Shown here one piece after another: positions 5,218-6,364 of a DNA stretch of 6,364 nucleotides. The DNA lies in assembly GCA_938030835.1 (NCBI GenBank), contig CALHID010000068.1:1-6364 (forward strand), read 5' to 3'. The DNA comes from an uncultured Actinomyces sp. (lineage in GTDB: Bacteria > Actinomycetota > Actinomycetes > Actinomycetales > Actinomycetaceae). The translations under genes were made by a program, and so were the position numbers. The notes beneath the pieces are model-generated. The model was not told where the DNA came from, ran no database searches, and saw nothing but the letters and a program-made list of their open reading frames with translations. Within the stretch, counting starts at the first letter, position 1; every line of letters begins with the position of its first letter.

Positions 5218-6364
5218 GAGACCAGAAGAATCTCCTCGTTATCCAGTCGAGCGAGAGCCCCTTCTAGGGCTGCTGAAGAGAAGATGCCTTCATCACGAGC
5301 CTGAAGAAGAGCATCACGCTGAGCGTGAATCGCTTCAAGTGCCAGCTCGCGAATCTGCTCACGCGTGAAGGAACGTTCAACTTCCTCTTCGCTCATGTCG
5401 ACAGTGCCGTGACCTTCATCGTCGGAGAAGTCCTCAGCGTTGCTCGCCTCTGATTGTGATTCATCATCGCAGTTCGGACATAGAACATCACGCGTAGCGT
5501 CATTGCGCGTGCTGGCATCTTGCAAGATATCGGAGAGAACTCGGTCAGCAGCCCGGGCAGTACGTGCCTCATCCTCCGTCGCTTCATCGGTAATTGCATG
5601 TCCGATTCTCGAGAGAGTACGGGAGACTCCCGCGGAGAGTAGCGTACGACCGTCAACTTCGTGGATTGCCTGTGCCAGCGCTGTATCAACCAGGGCTGAG
5701 CTCATGACCTTCAGAAGTTTGGCGCGTTCTTCCTCGGAGATATCTCCCGAGGCCATGTGCGGTTTAACAACGCGGATCAGTGCGGGAAGAGTCAAGCCTT
5801 GGATAATGAGGGCACCAGCCGCGATAAACAGAGCGATCATCAGAAGCAAAGCGCGCATCGGGGCGTGAGTCGAAATGGTCTGCGCAGCCGCCAAAGTAAT
5901 GGCACCTCGCATGCCTGCCCACACAATGACGCTACCTTCGCGCGGACCCAGTGGCTCATTTTCGAAGTAGTCCAGGTCCGATCCTCGCATGGCGTTGCGG
6001 CGTTCACGATGCATGAGGCGACGGCGGAAGCGGTCAAGTGCTTTCCCCCACTGCTCAGGGCTCAGATTGCGCGCCTCGAGCATATCGGCATCGACCTCAC
6101 AGGCCGTATTCATACGTTTTTCGAAGCGCTCGATGCGAGAGGCTTCGACCTCAAAACGACGCTGACGATGGGTACGCCGATGATCCAGCCACGTGAGCAT
6201 CAAAGCGATGAAGATCGCTCTAATGACCATGATGAGCGTACCAAGAGTCACTGCTAGGACCGCCGCAAAGGTCAAGCCACCAACGAATTCACTAGCTTCT
6301 TCGACAATTCCAAAGGCTTGTAGCCCCATTGTTAAGAAGATCGCGCTCTCCAAAACAAGGGTCA
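5196..6364 (-). CDS. CPA1-type Na+/H+ antiporter, C-terminal part (5' end beyond the window)
   Basis: About 388 residues of an integral-membrane cation/proton antiporter are visible; the frame continues through the right edge (TLVLESAIFLTMGLQ at the edge), so the true start is not in the window. Numbering from the Leu codon at 6353: a membrane stretch at about 23-53 is followed by a charged, Arg/Glu-rich cytoplasmic loop (57-140). Next come the conserved CPA1 motif GMRGAITLAAA at 147-157 and another membrane helix at about 167-190. The rest is a long cytoplasmic tail. Its end (EAIHAQRDALLQARDEGIF and a following helix with LDNEE) matches the tail I associate with actinobacterial NhaP/YjcE-like exchangers. 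The tail also carries CPNC (292-295) and a strongly acidic stretch (296-326, 14 Asp/Glu in 31). The ion-binding Asp motif of the family lies upstream and cannot be checked. The expected role is Na+ (or K+) extrusion against H+ and pH/salt homeostasis. Confidence 0.9.
   Translation of the reverse strand, partial: TLVLESAIFLTMGLQAFGIVEEASEFVGGLTFAAVLAVTLGTLIMVIRAIFIALMLTWLDHRRTHRQRRFEVEASRIERFEKRMNTACEVDADMLEARNLSPEQWGKALDRFRRRLMHRERRNAMRGSDLDYFENEPLGPREGSVIVWAGMRGAITLAAAQTISTHAPMRALLLMIALFIAAGALIIQGLTLPALIRVVKPHMASGDISEEERAKLLKVMSSALVDTALAQAIHEVDGRTLLSAGVSRTLSRIGHAITDEATEDEARTARAADRVLSDILQDASTRNDATRDVLCPNCDDESQSEASNAEDFSDDEGHGTVDMSEEEVERSFTREQIRELALEAIHAQRDALLQARDEGIFSSAALEGALARLDNEEILLVSGQSNSH

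Noticed and set aside
6351..6353. TTG codon as the start of the antiporter
   Set aside because: The frame continues upstream to the window edge with sensible membrane residues, and the family needs many more helices before this point. The gene is cut by the window, not started here.

Overview
The window looks like a piece of chromosome from a moderate-GC actinobacterium (GC roughly in the mid-50s by eye). The family Actinomycetaceae (Actinomyces, Schaalia, Winkia and relatives) is my best guess. This rests on the style of the TatD and DJ-1 proteins, the C-terminal tail of the antiporter, and strong AGGAGG ribosome sites. No rRNA or marker gene is present to prove it.

All four recognisable genes lie on the minus strand, so transcription runs from high to low coordinates. 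In that order they are: the 3' two-thirds or so of a CPA1-type Na+/H+ antiporter, cut by the right edge (5196-6364); a 103-bp spacer with several small palindromes; a very large single-chain MacB/FtsX-type ABC transporter (1688-5092, 1134 aa); an 89-bp spacer with two adjacent TCTAGA-centred palindromes; a DJ-1/PfpI family protein (1014-1598); and a TatD-family metal-dependent hydrolase (93-1004). The DJ-1 and TatD genes are tightly joined: the stop codon of the first overlaps the Shine-Dalgarno sequence of the second. The last 92 bases at the left edge hold no certain gene, although a plus-strand frame that ends at 83 could be the tail of a convergent gene.

The two membrane proteins are an ion exchanger and an envelope exporter or mechanotransducer. 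The two soluble proteins are best read as housekeeping or damage-control enzymes. Nothing shows that the four genes form one pathway. The co-directional layout allows read-through, but the spacers could hold promoters or terminators.

The most unusual object is the ABC protein. Between its first and second membrane segments sits an extracytoplasmic region of about 710 residues. It contains a Thr/Pro/Ser linker, seven perfect tandem pentapeptides of the form x-D-[LF]-S-x, and a long Gln/Ala/Met-rich helical stretch. I saw no tRNA, rRNA, CRISPR array, insertion sequence or phage gene.
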